From Streptomyces tsukubensis (GTDB lineage: Bacteria > Actinomycetota > Actinomycetes > Streptomycetales > Streptomycetaceae): a stretch of 64,000 bases of DNA. The first letter of the stretch is position 1; each line of letters opens with the position of its first letter. Below are positions 34,697 through 42,049 of this stretch, piece after piece. The notes beneath the pieces were generated by a model, which was given only the letters and a program-made list of their open reading frames with translations, was not told where the DNA came from and did not search any database. The stretch is from contig NZ_CP020700.1 in NCBI RefSeq assembly GCF_003932715.1, positions 6,470,501 through 6,534,500 of the forward strand, read 5' to 3'. A program made the position numbers and the translations under genes.

Positions 34697-35499
34697 GCCG
34701 GGCCGCCGCACTTTCGTCCGATACGGGTCGCGGCGGGCCCGGGGCGGTCGTCACCGACTGTCTGGTGCTGACCCGCCGCAGCCTGCGGCATCTGACCCGG
34801 AGCCCGGACGAGATCGTCCAGGCCGTCGTACTGCCGGTGATGCTCCTGCTGCTGTTCCGCTTTCTGTTCGGCGGCGCCGTCGACACCGGCGGGCCCGGCT
34901 ATGCGAACTATCTGATCGCCGGCGTCATCGTGCTCTCCGTGGCGTTCAGCGCCTCGTCGACCGCCGTCGGAGTAGCCGACGACCTCCGCAACGGCCTGGT
35001 CGAACGGTTCCGTACGATGCCGATGTTCGGCGCGGCGGTCCTCGTCGGCCATGTCGTCTCCGCCGTACTGCGCAATGTCCTCGCCGTGGTGCTGGTGACC
35101 GGCGTCGGCCTGCTGGTCGGCTTCCGGCCCCAGGCCACCGCGGCCGAGTGGCTCACCGCCGGGGGGATCCTGCTGGTCTTCATGTTCGCCGTCGCCTGGC
35201 TGGGGGCCCTGATCGGAACGGTCTCCGCGGGAGTCGAGGCGGCGGGCGGCTATGCCATGATCCTGGTCTTCCTGCCGTACGCCAGCAGTGCACTGGTCCC
35301 GTCCGAGACCATGCCCGGGGCGCTGCGGATGTTCGTGGACCACCAGCCGTTCACCCCGGTGGTCCAGGCGGTACGCGCGCTGCTGATCGACCTTCCGGCG
35401 GGTGACGCCGTCCTGGCCGCCTTCGCCTGGTGGGTACCGATCCTGGTCCTCGCCGCCGCCTTCACCGTGCACCGCTTCGCCCGCCGGACCGGCGGGTGA
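34693..35499 (+). CDS. ABC-2 type permease, DrrB type
   Basis: A 268-aa membrane protein with six hydrophobic segments of the ABC-2 permease family. It contains LTRRSLRHLTRSPDEIVQAVVLPVMLLLLF at the start and the conserved PMFGAAVLVGHV loop region. It starts inside an ATGA overlap with the ATPase gene. It forms the membrane half of the exporter, probably for self-resistance or envelope stress. The substrate cannot be told. Confidence 0.9.
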   Translation: MSRAAALSSDTGRGGPGAVVTDCLVLTRRSLRHLTRSPDEIVQAVVLPVMLLLLFRFLFGGAVDTGGPGYANYLIAGVIVLSVAFSASSTAVGVADDLRNGLVERFRTMPMFGAAVLVGHVVSAVLRNVLAVVLVTGVGLLVGFRPQATAAEWLTAGGILLVFMFAVAWLGALIGTVSAGVEAAGGYAMILVFLPYASSALVPSETMPGALRMFVDHQPFTPVVQAVRALLIDLPAGDAVLAAFAWWVPILVLAAAFTVHRFARRTGG

Positions 35500-35555
35500 C
35501 GCCGGACCGCCGCCGCCCCCGTCACCGTCCCGGCGACCGCCACCCCTGACCGGCG

Positions 35556-35593
35556 GACGGATGCCGCCGCGGGGCGCCGCGGCGGCATCCGTC
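35556..35593 (+). terminator. Strong hairpin terminator after the DrrAB-type operon
   Basis: A 17-bp stem (35556-35572 with 35577-35593) with a GGCG tetraloop is followed by TTGTGCTG. It lies between the permease stop and the converging small secreted protein gene. Confidence 0.8.
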
Positions 35594-35622
35594 GTTGTGC
35601 TGCGTGCTGTGTGCTGTGTTTC

Positions 35623-35940
35623 TCAGCCGTTGACCCAGAGTTCGGCCCGGCCGTCACCGAGCGGACGGCACTGCGTCGACACCAAGTCGCCGACGCTGAG
35701 GGAGGCGAGGTAACAGGCCTGGTAGCTGGGGTACGTGGCGACATAGGTCCAGGCGCTCGCCGTCGCCGCCGCCGGGGCGGTACCGGGGGTGGCGGCCGAA
35801 GCGGCGGCCGGAAACGTGAGAGCGGCCGCGGCTGCGAGCACCGCTGTCGCGGCGAAGCGGCCGAGAGTGCGCGACGAGCCGACTGCGCCGACCGAGCGGA
35901 CTGCGCTGGGGGAGCGGAGGGTGCCGATTAAGGGGGACAT
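35623..35940 (-). CDS. Small secreted protein with a TTA codon
   Basis: A 105-aa protein. A signal peptide spans about residues 25-50 (LGRFAATAVLAAAAALTFPAAASA), leaving a mature part of about 55 residues with two cysteines (YQACYLASLSVGDLVSTQCRPLGDGRAELWVNG). It looks like small Streptomyces extracellular proteins; no enzymatic motif is seen. Codon 4 is TTA (35931-35929), a bldA-dependent codon, suggesting expression tied to development. ATG 35938-35940 follows GAGAGGAAAG. Function unknown. Confidence 0.72.
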   Translation of the reverse strand: MSPLIGTLRSPSAVRSVGAVGSSRTLGRFAATAVLAAAAALTFPAAASAATPGTAPAAATASAWTYVATYPSYQACYLASLSVGDLVSTQCRPLGDGRAELWVNG

Positions 35941-36300
35941 GCTTCTTTCCTCTCGACAGGGCCCTCTCGACAGGGCCCGGACCGGCCGGGACCGGCGGGA
36001 GCGGACCGGAAGACACAGTGGAAAATCGACATGTTCATGCTTGATGCGGGGGTGTCGGGTGTCAACGACGGAGTCCGGAGTGAAGGCCGGGACATCCGTT
36101 CGGGCCGGGCTCGGGGGCGGACGGTCCGGTCTCCGGCCACCACGGTTCACATGCCCCTCGGCTGCGGTAACGCGCCGGTGGCGCACAGTCCGCGGTACGG
36201 GCGGCGGGCGCCCGGCCCCGGCCGAGGCGAACACCGCGTGGGCTGTACGCAGTTGAACAACGGCCGGGCCACGACGGCCGAGTGAGGTCCCGGCGACGGC

Positions 36301-36394
36301 CCTCGCGGCCGGGCGAGACCATGGCCCGCGCCGAACAATGGCCCGCACCGCGGCAGTCCTCGCGGCCGGGCGAGAACCACGGCCCGTGCCGAAC
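36301..36394. repeat. Two copies of a roughly 36-bp direct repeat, 57 bp apart
   Basis: The sequence beginning CCTCGCGGCCGGGCGAGA at 36301 recurs at 36358 with only a few changes across about 36 bp (GGCCCG(C/T)GCCGAAC at the end). It lies in a gene-free region. Confidence 0.7.
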
Positions 36395-36483
36395 TCGGGC
36401 CCGTACCACGGCGGTCGCCACCGCCCCACCGGCGGGGGCCGTACGCCCCGGCGGGGACGCGGACCGGGCCCGGTCGTACGCAT

Positions 36484-36537
36484 GCCGCCGTACCCCCTCC
36501 GGTCTGCGCCTTTGCAGGCCGAAGGGGGTACGGCGGC
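36484..36537 (-). terminator. Long hairpin terminator of the riboflavin-related operon
   Basis: Arms 36484-36507 and 36514-36537 pair over 24 positions with two imperfect pairs; the loop is 6 nt. The hairpin lies about 90 bp beyond the PnuC-like stop in the direction of transcription. A second perfect 9-bp hairpin is at 36545-36567. Confidence 0.75.
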
Positions 36538-36628
36538 GATCGGTCGGCCGGTCTGCCCGACCGGCCGGCTGTTAAGTTTCCCGGGCTTTCGCCGGACACG
36601 GCCGGCCGATTCCTGTGCACGACCGCGA

Positions 36629-37390
36629 TCACCGGTCGTCGGCGGCCCCGGGCCCACGTGCCGATTCCGTGCCCGCCAGGGGAGCGGGCGCCCCCGCGGC
36701 CGGAGCCGCCTCGCTCCGGCTCTCCACCACGACCGCCGACTCCAGCGGCGAGGCGATCTCCTGGGCCTTGCTGCGGGACGCCCAGTCGCGGATACCGATG
36801 ACGACCATCACGAAGAAGATCGCGTACACGATTCCGGAGAAGTACAGCTCGGAGTGGATCGCGAGCGGCACCCCGACCAGGTCGACGGCCAGCCAGGCGA
36901 ACCAGAACTCCACGTACCGCCGGGCCTGGGAGTACATCGCCAGGATGGAGCCGACGAAGATCCACGCGTCGGCGAGGACCATCCACCACGGGGCCCCCGG
37001 GTAGAACGACGCGTCGGTCGCCTTCAGCAGGGAGGCGAACGCGAAGGTGCCGACGACCATGATGGTGAGCAGGACGACCCGCTCGCGCCACGACGCCCAG
37101 CGGACGTTGATCGCGCCTTCCTTCTCCCGGCTGCGGCGCCACGTCGCCCAGCCCCACGACGCCGATGCTATGATCACAACTTGCCGTGCGGCGTTGCCTC
37201 CGAGGTCGACGTTCAGACTCGCGATCAGCAGCAGCACCGATCCGAGGATCTGCACCGGCCAGGCGATCAACAGCCGCCGCAGCGCCAGCCACACCGTCGC
37301 CAGGGCCAGGATGTTGCCGAGGAAGTCGGACCAGTAGACGTCCAGGCCGAAGAAGCTGAATTGCTCGTTCAGCCACGAGAATGCACTCAT
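36629..37390 (-). CDS. PnuC family transporter, probable riboflavin importer (RibM-like)
   Basis: A 253-aa membrane protein with about seven helices. It has PnuC-type features such as ASASWGWATWRRS and PWWMVLADAWIFVGSILAMYSQARRYVEFWFAWLAVDLVGVPLAIHS. PnuC proteins carry nicotinamide riboside, but actinobacterial RibM members carry riboflavin. Position next to a riboflavin kinase and flavin enzymes favours riboflavin. An Ala/Pro/Glu-rich tail follows the last helix. ATG 37390 has AAAGG about eight bases upstream. The 116-bp gap before it holds a small hairpin (37438-37452) but no FMN riboswitch that I can recognise. Confidence 0.82.
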   Translation of the reverse strand: MSAFSWLNEQFSFFGLDVYWSDFLGNILALATVWLALRRLLIAWPVQILGSVLLLIASLNVDLGGNAARQVVIIASASWGWATWRRSREKEGAINVRWASWRERVVLLTIMVVGTFAFASLLKATDASFYPGAPWWMVLADAWIFVGSILAMYSQARRYVEFWFAWLAVDLVGVPLAIHSELYFSGIVYAIFFVMVVIGIRDWASRSKAQEIASPLESAVVVESRSEAAPAAGAPAPLAGTESARGPGAADDR

Positions 37391-37506
37391 TACTCACACC
37401 TTTGTTCGTACGGAGCAAGGCTGGGAGTGGGGGGTGTGGCCCGGAACGGGCCGTTCAGGGAGCAGGGAGTCCGGCTGTGCGCGCCGAGCCCGTGCAGAGG
37501 GACGTC

Positions 37507-37965
37507 TCAGACGGAGACGGTTTTCCGGTACGCGGCGAGTGCGCCGGTGAGGATGCGGCGCCCCCGGCCGGAGGCCAGCAGGGCCTCCGACCACAGGACG
37601 TCCCGCCGGGCGGCGCATACCAGATCGTCGGGCGACGCGAACTTCACCGTGTCCCGGATCCGTGCCACGAACCACAGTCCGACGCGCTCTCCGTAGAACT
37701 CGTCGGCCGTGTCGTGGCAGTACACCTCGACATGGACTTCCGTCGTATCGCAGAAAGTGGGGTTCGACCCGATGCTGATCGTTCCACGGTGGACGACGCC
37801 GCTCGCAAGGCGTACGACCCAGCCGCTGTAGATCGCGGGCGGTGGGATCCGCGAACCCGGATCCGCCGTGACGTTCGCGGTGGGGAATCCGAGCCCGCGG
37901 CCCCGGCCGGCACCGTGCACCACCGCACCCGTGAGGTGCACGATGCCGGTCGGGGTGTCAGCCAT
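37507..37965 (-). CDS. Stand-alone riboflavin kinase
   Basis: A 152-aa protein consisting only of the flavokinase domain: GRGRGLGFPTANV near residue 17, SIGSNPTF near residue 60, and VEVYCHDTADEFYGERVGLWFVARIRDTVKF. Most bacteria use the bifunctional RibF kinase/FAD synthetase; here the adenylyltransferase half is absent. It would convert riboflavin to FMN, the cofactor needed by the neighbouring reductase and monooxygenase. ATG 37965 lies inside the flavin reductase gene (8-nt overlap), so translation is coupled. Confidence 0.88.
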   Translation of the reverse strand: MADTPTGIVHLTGAVVHGAGRGRGLGFPTANVTADPGSRIPPPAIYSGWVVRLASGVVHRGTISIGSNPTFCDTTEVHVEVYCHDTADEFYGERVGLWFVARIRDTVKFASPDDLVCAARRDVLWSEALLASGRGRRILTGALAAYRKTVSV

Positions 37966-38494
37966 GGGGAATGAGCTCGCGGAACTGGCTGGTGTGGAAG
38001 ACGAGCGGCTCCACACCGGAGAACAGCTCGGCCGTCAGCAGCTCCATCAGCACGATCTCGTGATCGCCGCCGTCGTAGACCGCGTTCACCCGGGCCGTCA
38101 GCCAGAGCGCGGCGTCCCCGATCAGCACCGCGCCGTCGGGCGTCGACTGCCAGGAGACGCCGTCGAAGCGGTTGCCGTTCCGGGACGCCAGCCGCCGGCA
38201 CAGCGCCCCCTGACCGTGGCTGAGCACGCTCAGCCCCAGCACGGGCGCCTCCGCGAGGAGCGGCCACGTGGTCGACGTACGGGCCACGCTGACCGCGGCC
38301 ATGGGCGGTTCCAGCGAGATCGACACGAACGAGCTCGCCGCGAACCCGACCGGCTCGTTCCCGCGCAGCGCGCCGATCGCGACGACACCGGTCGGGTAGG
38401 CCCCGAACGCCTGTCGCAGCGTTGCCCCGTCCAGCTCCGCCGGCGCCGGCACCCGGGACGGGTTGTGGGCAGACGTGGCCATGTTGCTCACCAT
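37958..38494 (-). CDS. Flavin reductase (FMN-binding split-barrel)
   Basis: A 178-aa HpaC/RutF-like flavin reductase: LRQAFGAYPTGVVAIGALRGNEPVGFAASSFVSISLEPPMAAVSVART, then SHGQGALCRRLASRNGNRFDGVSW and GDHEIVLMELLTAE. It supplies reduced flavin to a partner monooxygenase, here the luciferase-like enzyme 22 bp upstream. ATG 38494 has a GAGGAGAGG just ahead. The stop overlaps the riboflavin kinase start. Confidence 0.88.
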   Translation of the reverse strand: MVSNMATSAHNPSRVPAPAELDGATLRQAFGAYPTGVVAIGALRGNEPVGFAASSFVSISLEPPMAAVSVARTSTTWPLLAEAPVLGLSVLSHGQGALCRRLASRNGNRFDGVSWQSTPDGAVLIGDAALWLTARVNAVYDGGDHEIVLMELLTAELFSGVEPLVFHTSQFRELIPHG

Positions 38495-38516
38495 CCTCTC
38501 CTCGCGCGTTCCGTAC

Positions 38517-39863
38517 TCAGTGCCGGTACCGGGCCGCCGGGTGGCTGTCCGGCAGCGCGCTGTCGGACGCCCCGGTGAGGCGCTCGCGCAGGCTCTCGCC
38601 CTCCGTGTACTCACCGCGGAAGACCCCGCGGGACCGCAGGATCGGCAGGACCGACTCGACGAAGTCCGTCGTCGAGGTGGGCTGGACCGTCGGGGAGAGC
38701 AGGAAACCGTCGAGGTCGGCGCCCTCCGCGAGCGCACAGATCTCGTCCGCGATCTCCTCCGCCGTACCGACGACCGGCCGCGCCCCGACCCCGTGGGTGT
38801 GCCAGTCGGCCAGGACATCGCCGACCGTCTTGTCCGCGAAACGGGCCACCTGGGTCTGCGACAGCTCGGTGGACAGCTCCGCCATGGGCGTCTCGGGCGC
38901 ATACGACGAGAGGTCGAGCCCGGTGAACATGGCGTAGCTGGCGACGGTCACCTCGGAACGCTGGGCGTCGAGGATCCCCTGGTAGCGACGGTGCGCATCC
39001 TGCGTCGTCGCACCGACGACACAGGAGAACGCCGACATCACCTTCACGTCGTCGGCCCGGCGGCCCGCCTTGACCGCCTCCTCACGGATGGCGGACGTGT
39101 GCCCGGCGAGCTGCGCGACCGAACCGCTGCCCACGAACATGCACTCGCCGTGCCGGCCGCCGACCCGGCGTCCGGCCGGGGACGCCCCGGCCTGGAACAG
39201 CACCGGCGTGCCCTGCGGGGAGCGCGCGGTGTTGCCGTACCCCTCCGAGCTGAAGAACGGACCCTTGTGGGTGACGAGGTGCACCTTGGACGGATCGGCG
39301 AACCGCCCCTCCTTGTCCTTCTCCAGCGCGTCCGGCTCCCAGGCGCCCTCCCAGTACTTGTAGACCAGCTCCAGGAAGTCCTCGGCCATCCGGTAGCGGT
39401 CGTCGTGCGCCACCATGTCCATACCGAAGGCCTTGACCGCGGTGTCGGCCGTGCCGGTCGTCACGATGTTCCAGCCGATCCGGCCGCCGGAGAGCTGGTC
39501 GAGCGTGGCGAGCCGGCGCGCGAAGGCGTACGGGGGCTCCACCAGCACCGAGCCCGTCATCACGAGACCCAGATTGGTCGTCGTGGACAGCAGCGCGGAC
39601 GCCACGACTATCGGGTCCAGCCGCGGCAGGTCGAGGGTCTCCTCCGTGGCGATCGCCGGGCGGGTGCCGTCGATCTCCGACCAGCCCCAGGCGTCGGCGA
39701 GGAACAGGAAGTCCAGCTTGGCGTCCTCGCAGACGGCGGCGAGGTCGCGCCAGTACTCCAGGGTGTCGAAGAGGTGCCGCCGGCTGTCGGGGTGGCGCCA
39801 GGTGGCCGTGCCGCTCGCGTTGGTCTGGGCGTTCTCGAAAACGCCGATCTTGAGGTTCCTCAT
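38517..39863 (-). CDS. Luciferase-like FMN-dependent monooxygenase, candidate riboflavin lyase (RcaE-like)
   Basis: A 448-aa NtaA/SnaA/DszA-type monooxygenase. Motifs include FLFLADAWGW, VSTTT-like segment VASALLSTTTNLGLVMTGSVLVEPPYAFARRLATLDQLSGGRIGWNIVTT, and GTPVLFQAGASPAGRR. In Microbacterium maritypicum a member of this family (RcaE) splits riboflavin into lumichrome and ribose using reduced FMN and oxygen. The neighbours here, flavin reductase, riboflavin kinase, ribokinase and a PnuC transporter, fit exactly that chemistry. Family alone would also allow sulfonate or chelate monooxygenases. ATG 39863 follows GGAGAACC. Confidence 0.8.
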   Translation of the reverse strand: MRNLKIGVFENAQTNASGTATWRHPDSRRHLFDTLEYWRDLAAVCEDAKLDFLFLADAWGWSEIDGTRPAIATEETLDLPRLDPIVVASALLSTTTNLGLVMTGSVLVEPPYAFARRLATLDQLSGGRIGWNIVTTGTADTAVKAFGMDMVAHDDRYRMAEDFLELVYKYWEGAWEPDALEKDKEGRFADPSKVHLVTHKGPFFSSEGYGNTARSPQGTPVLFQAGASPAGRRVGGRHGECMFVGSGSVAQLAGHTSAIREEAVKAGRRADDVKVMSAFSCVVGATTQDAHRRYQGILDAQRSEVTVASYAMFTGLDLSSYAPETPMAELSTELSQTQVARFADKTVGDVLADWHTHGVGARPVVGTAEEIADEICALAEGADLDGFLLSPTVQPTSTTDFVESVLPILRSRGVFRGEYTEGESLRERLTGASDSALPDSHPAARYRH

Positions 39864-39906
39864 GGGTGGTTCTCCGTAGTGCTGGTGGGTGACCCGTGGG
39901 GTGGTG

Positions 39907-40827
39907 TCAGAAAGCAGAGGTGACCGCGGGTGCGTCGAGCTGTGCCGCGTACGGCATGGAGGTCTGTGCGCCGAGGCCGGTAGTGGTGTACGAGGCCGCC
40001 CGCACGGCGCGCTCCACCGCGGCCGGCAGGTCCGTACCCCGTCCGAGGGCGTCCGCGAGGGCGCCGCAGAAGGTGTCGCCTGCACCCACGGTGTCGACGG
40101 CGTCCACCACGGGCGCGGGGATGTGCATGGTGTCCGTGCTGTGTGCCTCTTTCAGTACGGCTCCGTCCGCCCCGAGCGTCACCACGACCGCCCGGCACGG
40201 GAGCGCGGCGCGTACCAGCAGCTCCCGGGCCTCGTCGACGGTCGCGGGCGGTTCGGTCCCGAGCAGCGAGGCCAGCTCGCCGCGGTTGGGGACGAGGACG
40301 TCGACGGCGGCCAGGACCTCCGGGCCGGCCGGCCGGGCGGGCGCCGGGTTGAGGACGACGAAGCCGCCCTGGTCCCGGGCCCGCAGGACCGCGGCCGCGA
40401 CCACCTCGGGCGCGATTTCGTTCTGGACGAGGACGATCTCTCCGGGCGACCGGACGAGCCGGGCCGGCAGGTCCTGGACACCGAGTTCGGCGTTGGCCCC
40501 CGGATTCACGACGATGGTGTTCTCGCCCGCGTCGTCGACGACGACCGCGGCGATCCCGGTCGTGGTCCGCTCGTCCGGCAGTACGGCTTCGACGTCCACG
40601 CCTTCGGCCGTGAGCGCGTCGAGGATGGCGGCCGCGTCCGCACCGACCCGGGCGACGAGACGCACCCGTGATCCGAGCCGGGCGGCCGCGACGGCCTGGT
40701 TGGCACCCTTGCCGCCGACACCCTCCACGAAGCGTCGCGCGAGCACGGTCTCACCGGGGTGCGGCAGGTCCTCGACGGTCAGGACGAAGTCGCGGTTCAC
40801 CGAACCGACGACGGTGATGAGCGACAT
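39907..40827 (-). CDS. Ribokinase (PfkB family)
   Basis: A 306-aa PfkB sugar kinase with GSVNRDFVLTVEDLPHPGET, GGKGANQAVAAARLGSRV near residue 38 and the catalytic DTVGAGDTFCGAL near residue 240. These are ribokinase-type motifs. It phosphorylates ribose to ribose 5-phosphate. No ribose transporter is nearby; in this operon ribose could come from riboflavin cleavage by the next gene. ATG 40827 has AAGGAG six bases upstream. It is the first gene of the operon and is divergent from a LacI regulator. Confidence 0.9.
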   Translation of the reverse strand: MSLITVVGSVNRDFVLTVEDLPHPGETVLARRFVEGVGGKGANQAVAAARLGSRVRLVARVGADAAAILDALTAEGVDVEAVLPDERTTTGIAAVVVDDAGENTIVVNPGANAELGVQDLPARLVRSPGEIVLVQNEIAPEVVAAAVLRARDQGGFVVLNPAPARPAGPEVLAAVDVLVPNRGELASLLGTEPPATVDEARELLVRAALPCRAVVVTLGADGAVLKEAHSTDTMHIPAPVVDAVDTVGAGDTFCGALADALGRGTDLPAAVERAVRAASYTTTGLGAQTSMPYAAQLDAPAVTSAF

Positions 40828-40839
40828 TTGGACTCCTTG

Positions 40840-40853
40840 GGAGAACGATTTCC
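40840..40853. promoter_or_regulatory. LacI-type operator in front of the ribokinase-led operon
   Basis: GGAGAACGATTTCC is an imperfect dyad (10 of 14 positions) with the central CG typical of LacI-family operators. It lies just upstream of the ribokinase Shine-Dalgarno and at the expected transcription start, so binding by the divergent LacI protein would block the operon. Confidence 0.55.
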
Positions 40854-40858
40854 GACAT

Positions 40859-40885
40859 GCTGTACCAGGGTTCCCGCGCCGTCAA
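40859..40885 (-). promoter_or_regulatory. Candidate promoter of the riboflavin-related operon
   Basis: On the minus strand TTGACG (40885-40880) is followed after 15 bp by TACAGC (40864-40859), or after 17 bp by CAGCAT. Initiation would then fall within or at the edge of the LacI-type operator. Confidence 0.4.
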
Positions 40886-40956
40886 GTAGCCTCGTGCTTC
40901 CTGATCGCCCCGACGCCGTGGCGCATCCCCGCCCATCGACCGAGAAGGATCCCTAC

Positions 40957-41943
40957 GTGACAGCGCCCCGACTCATCGACGTGGCCGAGGCCGCCGGGGT
41001 CTCCCGCGCCACGGCGTCACGTGTGCTCGCAGGCACGCCGCGGAACGTCGATCCCGAACTCGCGCGCCGCGTCGAACAGGCGGCCCACCGGCTCGGCTAC
41101 CAGCCCAACCAGTCGGCACGGGCGCTTCGCACCGGCGCGACCGGCACCATCGGCGTCGTGGTCCCGACGCTGGCCAACCCGTACTTCGTCCAACTCGCCG
41201 ACGCCATCGCCCAGCAGGTGCGCGCCGCGGGCGGCACGCTCGTGGTCACCGACGCGGCGAACGACACCGCCATCGAGGCCGAGCAGATCGACACCCTGCT
41301 CAGCGGCCGGGTGGACGGCCTGTTCGTCGTGCCCGTCTCGGCCGACGCGTCCGGACCCGCGATCCGCGATGCCGCCGCCCGCCGTCCCGTCGTCCTCTTC
41401 GACCGGTGGGCGAAGGAGTCCGGTACCGTCGCCGTCACGCTCGACAACAAGTCCGCGGTACGGCTTCTGGTCGGCCATCTGGAGAGCATCGGCAGGCGCC
41501 GGATCGCCCTCGTCGCCGACCAGGCGTCCTCCTCCGGTGCCGAACGGGTCGCGGCCTTCACCGAGGCGCAGGGCCCCGACGCCACCACCATCCTGCTGCC
41601 CGGCTTCAGCACCGACGGGGGACGGGTGGCGGCGCGCCGCATCATCGAACAGCGCGACCGGGTCGACGCCGTCGTCTGCGGCGCGGACGTCCTCGCCGTC
41701 GGACTCGTGAGCGCCCTGCACCGCTCCTCGGTCGCCGTGCCCCGCCAGATCGCCGTCACCGGCTTCGACGACACCGAGATGCTGAAGCTCCTCGACCCGC
41801 CCATCACCTCCATCCGCCATCCCCTGTCGGCCATGGCCGAACGCGGTCTGACGCTGCTTCAGTCCCCGGCGCGCGAAAGGGCGGAGCGGATAGAGCGGTT
41901 CGCTCCCCGGCTCGTCGTCCGCGCCTCGACCGACGAATCCTGA
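40957..41943 (+). CDS. LacI family transcriptional regulator
   Basis: A 328-aa LacI-type repressor. The helix-turn-helix is LIDVAEAAGVSRATASRVLAGTPRNVDPELARRVEQAAHRLGYQPN, followed by a periplasmic-binding-protein-like sensor domain (TIGVVVPTLANPYFVQLADAI, VDGLFVVPVSAD, ITSIRHPLSAMAERG). GTG 40957 has AAGGA nine bases upstream. Divergence from the ribokinase operon and the operator between them suggest it senses ribose, a ribose phosphate or a flavin breakdown product. Confidence 0.9.
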   Translation: MTAPRLIDVAEAAGVSRATASRVLAGTPRNVDPELARRVEQAAHRLGYQPNQSARALRTGATGTIGVVVPTLANPYFVQLADAIAQQVRAAGGTLVVTDAANDTAIEAEQIDTLLSGRVDGLFVVPVSADASGPAIRDAAARRPVVLFDRWAKESGTVAVTLDNKSAVRLLVGHLESIGRRRIALVADQASSSGAERVAAFTEAQGPDATTILLPGFSTDGGRVAARRIIEQRDRVDAVVCGADVLAVGLVSALHRSSVAVPRQIAVTGFDDTEMLKLLDPPITSIRHPLSAMAERGLTLLQSPARERAERIERFAPRLVVRASTDES

Positions 41944-42030
41944 CAAACGCCGATGGACGCTGACGGAAACTGGCGAACGCCGACGGATACTGACGGAAAC
42001 TGACGAACGCCGACGGATACTGACGGACGG
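41941..42030. repeat. 30-bp tandem repeat between the LacI and histidine kinase genes
   Basis: Units at 41961-41990 and 41991-42020 differ at one position (TGACGGAAACTG then GCGAACGCCGACGGATAC or ACGAACGCCGACGGATAC). Partial copies flank them at 41941-41960 and 42021-42030. Within each unit there are two 15-bp half-repeats. Confidence 0.85.
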
Positions 42031-42049
42031 TCATGGCAAATTCTGACGA

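Larger units (their letters stand above)
35941..36628. other. 688-bp gene-free stretch with repeats and hairpins
   Basis: No plausible protein frame is seen on either strand. The stretch should contain the promoter of the small secreted protein near 35941-36060, where it is less GC-rich. It also holds two copies of a 36-bp sequence 57 bp apart (36301-36394), and two hairpins (36484-36537 and 36545-36567) that terminate the riboflavin-related operon arriving from the right. Confidence 0.6.

Noticed and set aside
37391..37506. FMN riboswitch before the PnuC/RibM-like gene
   Set aside because: The conserved riboswitch sequence blocks are not seen; only a 6-bp hairpin is present.
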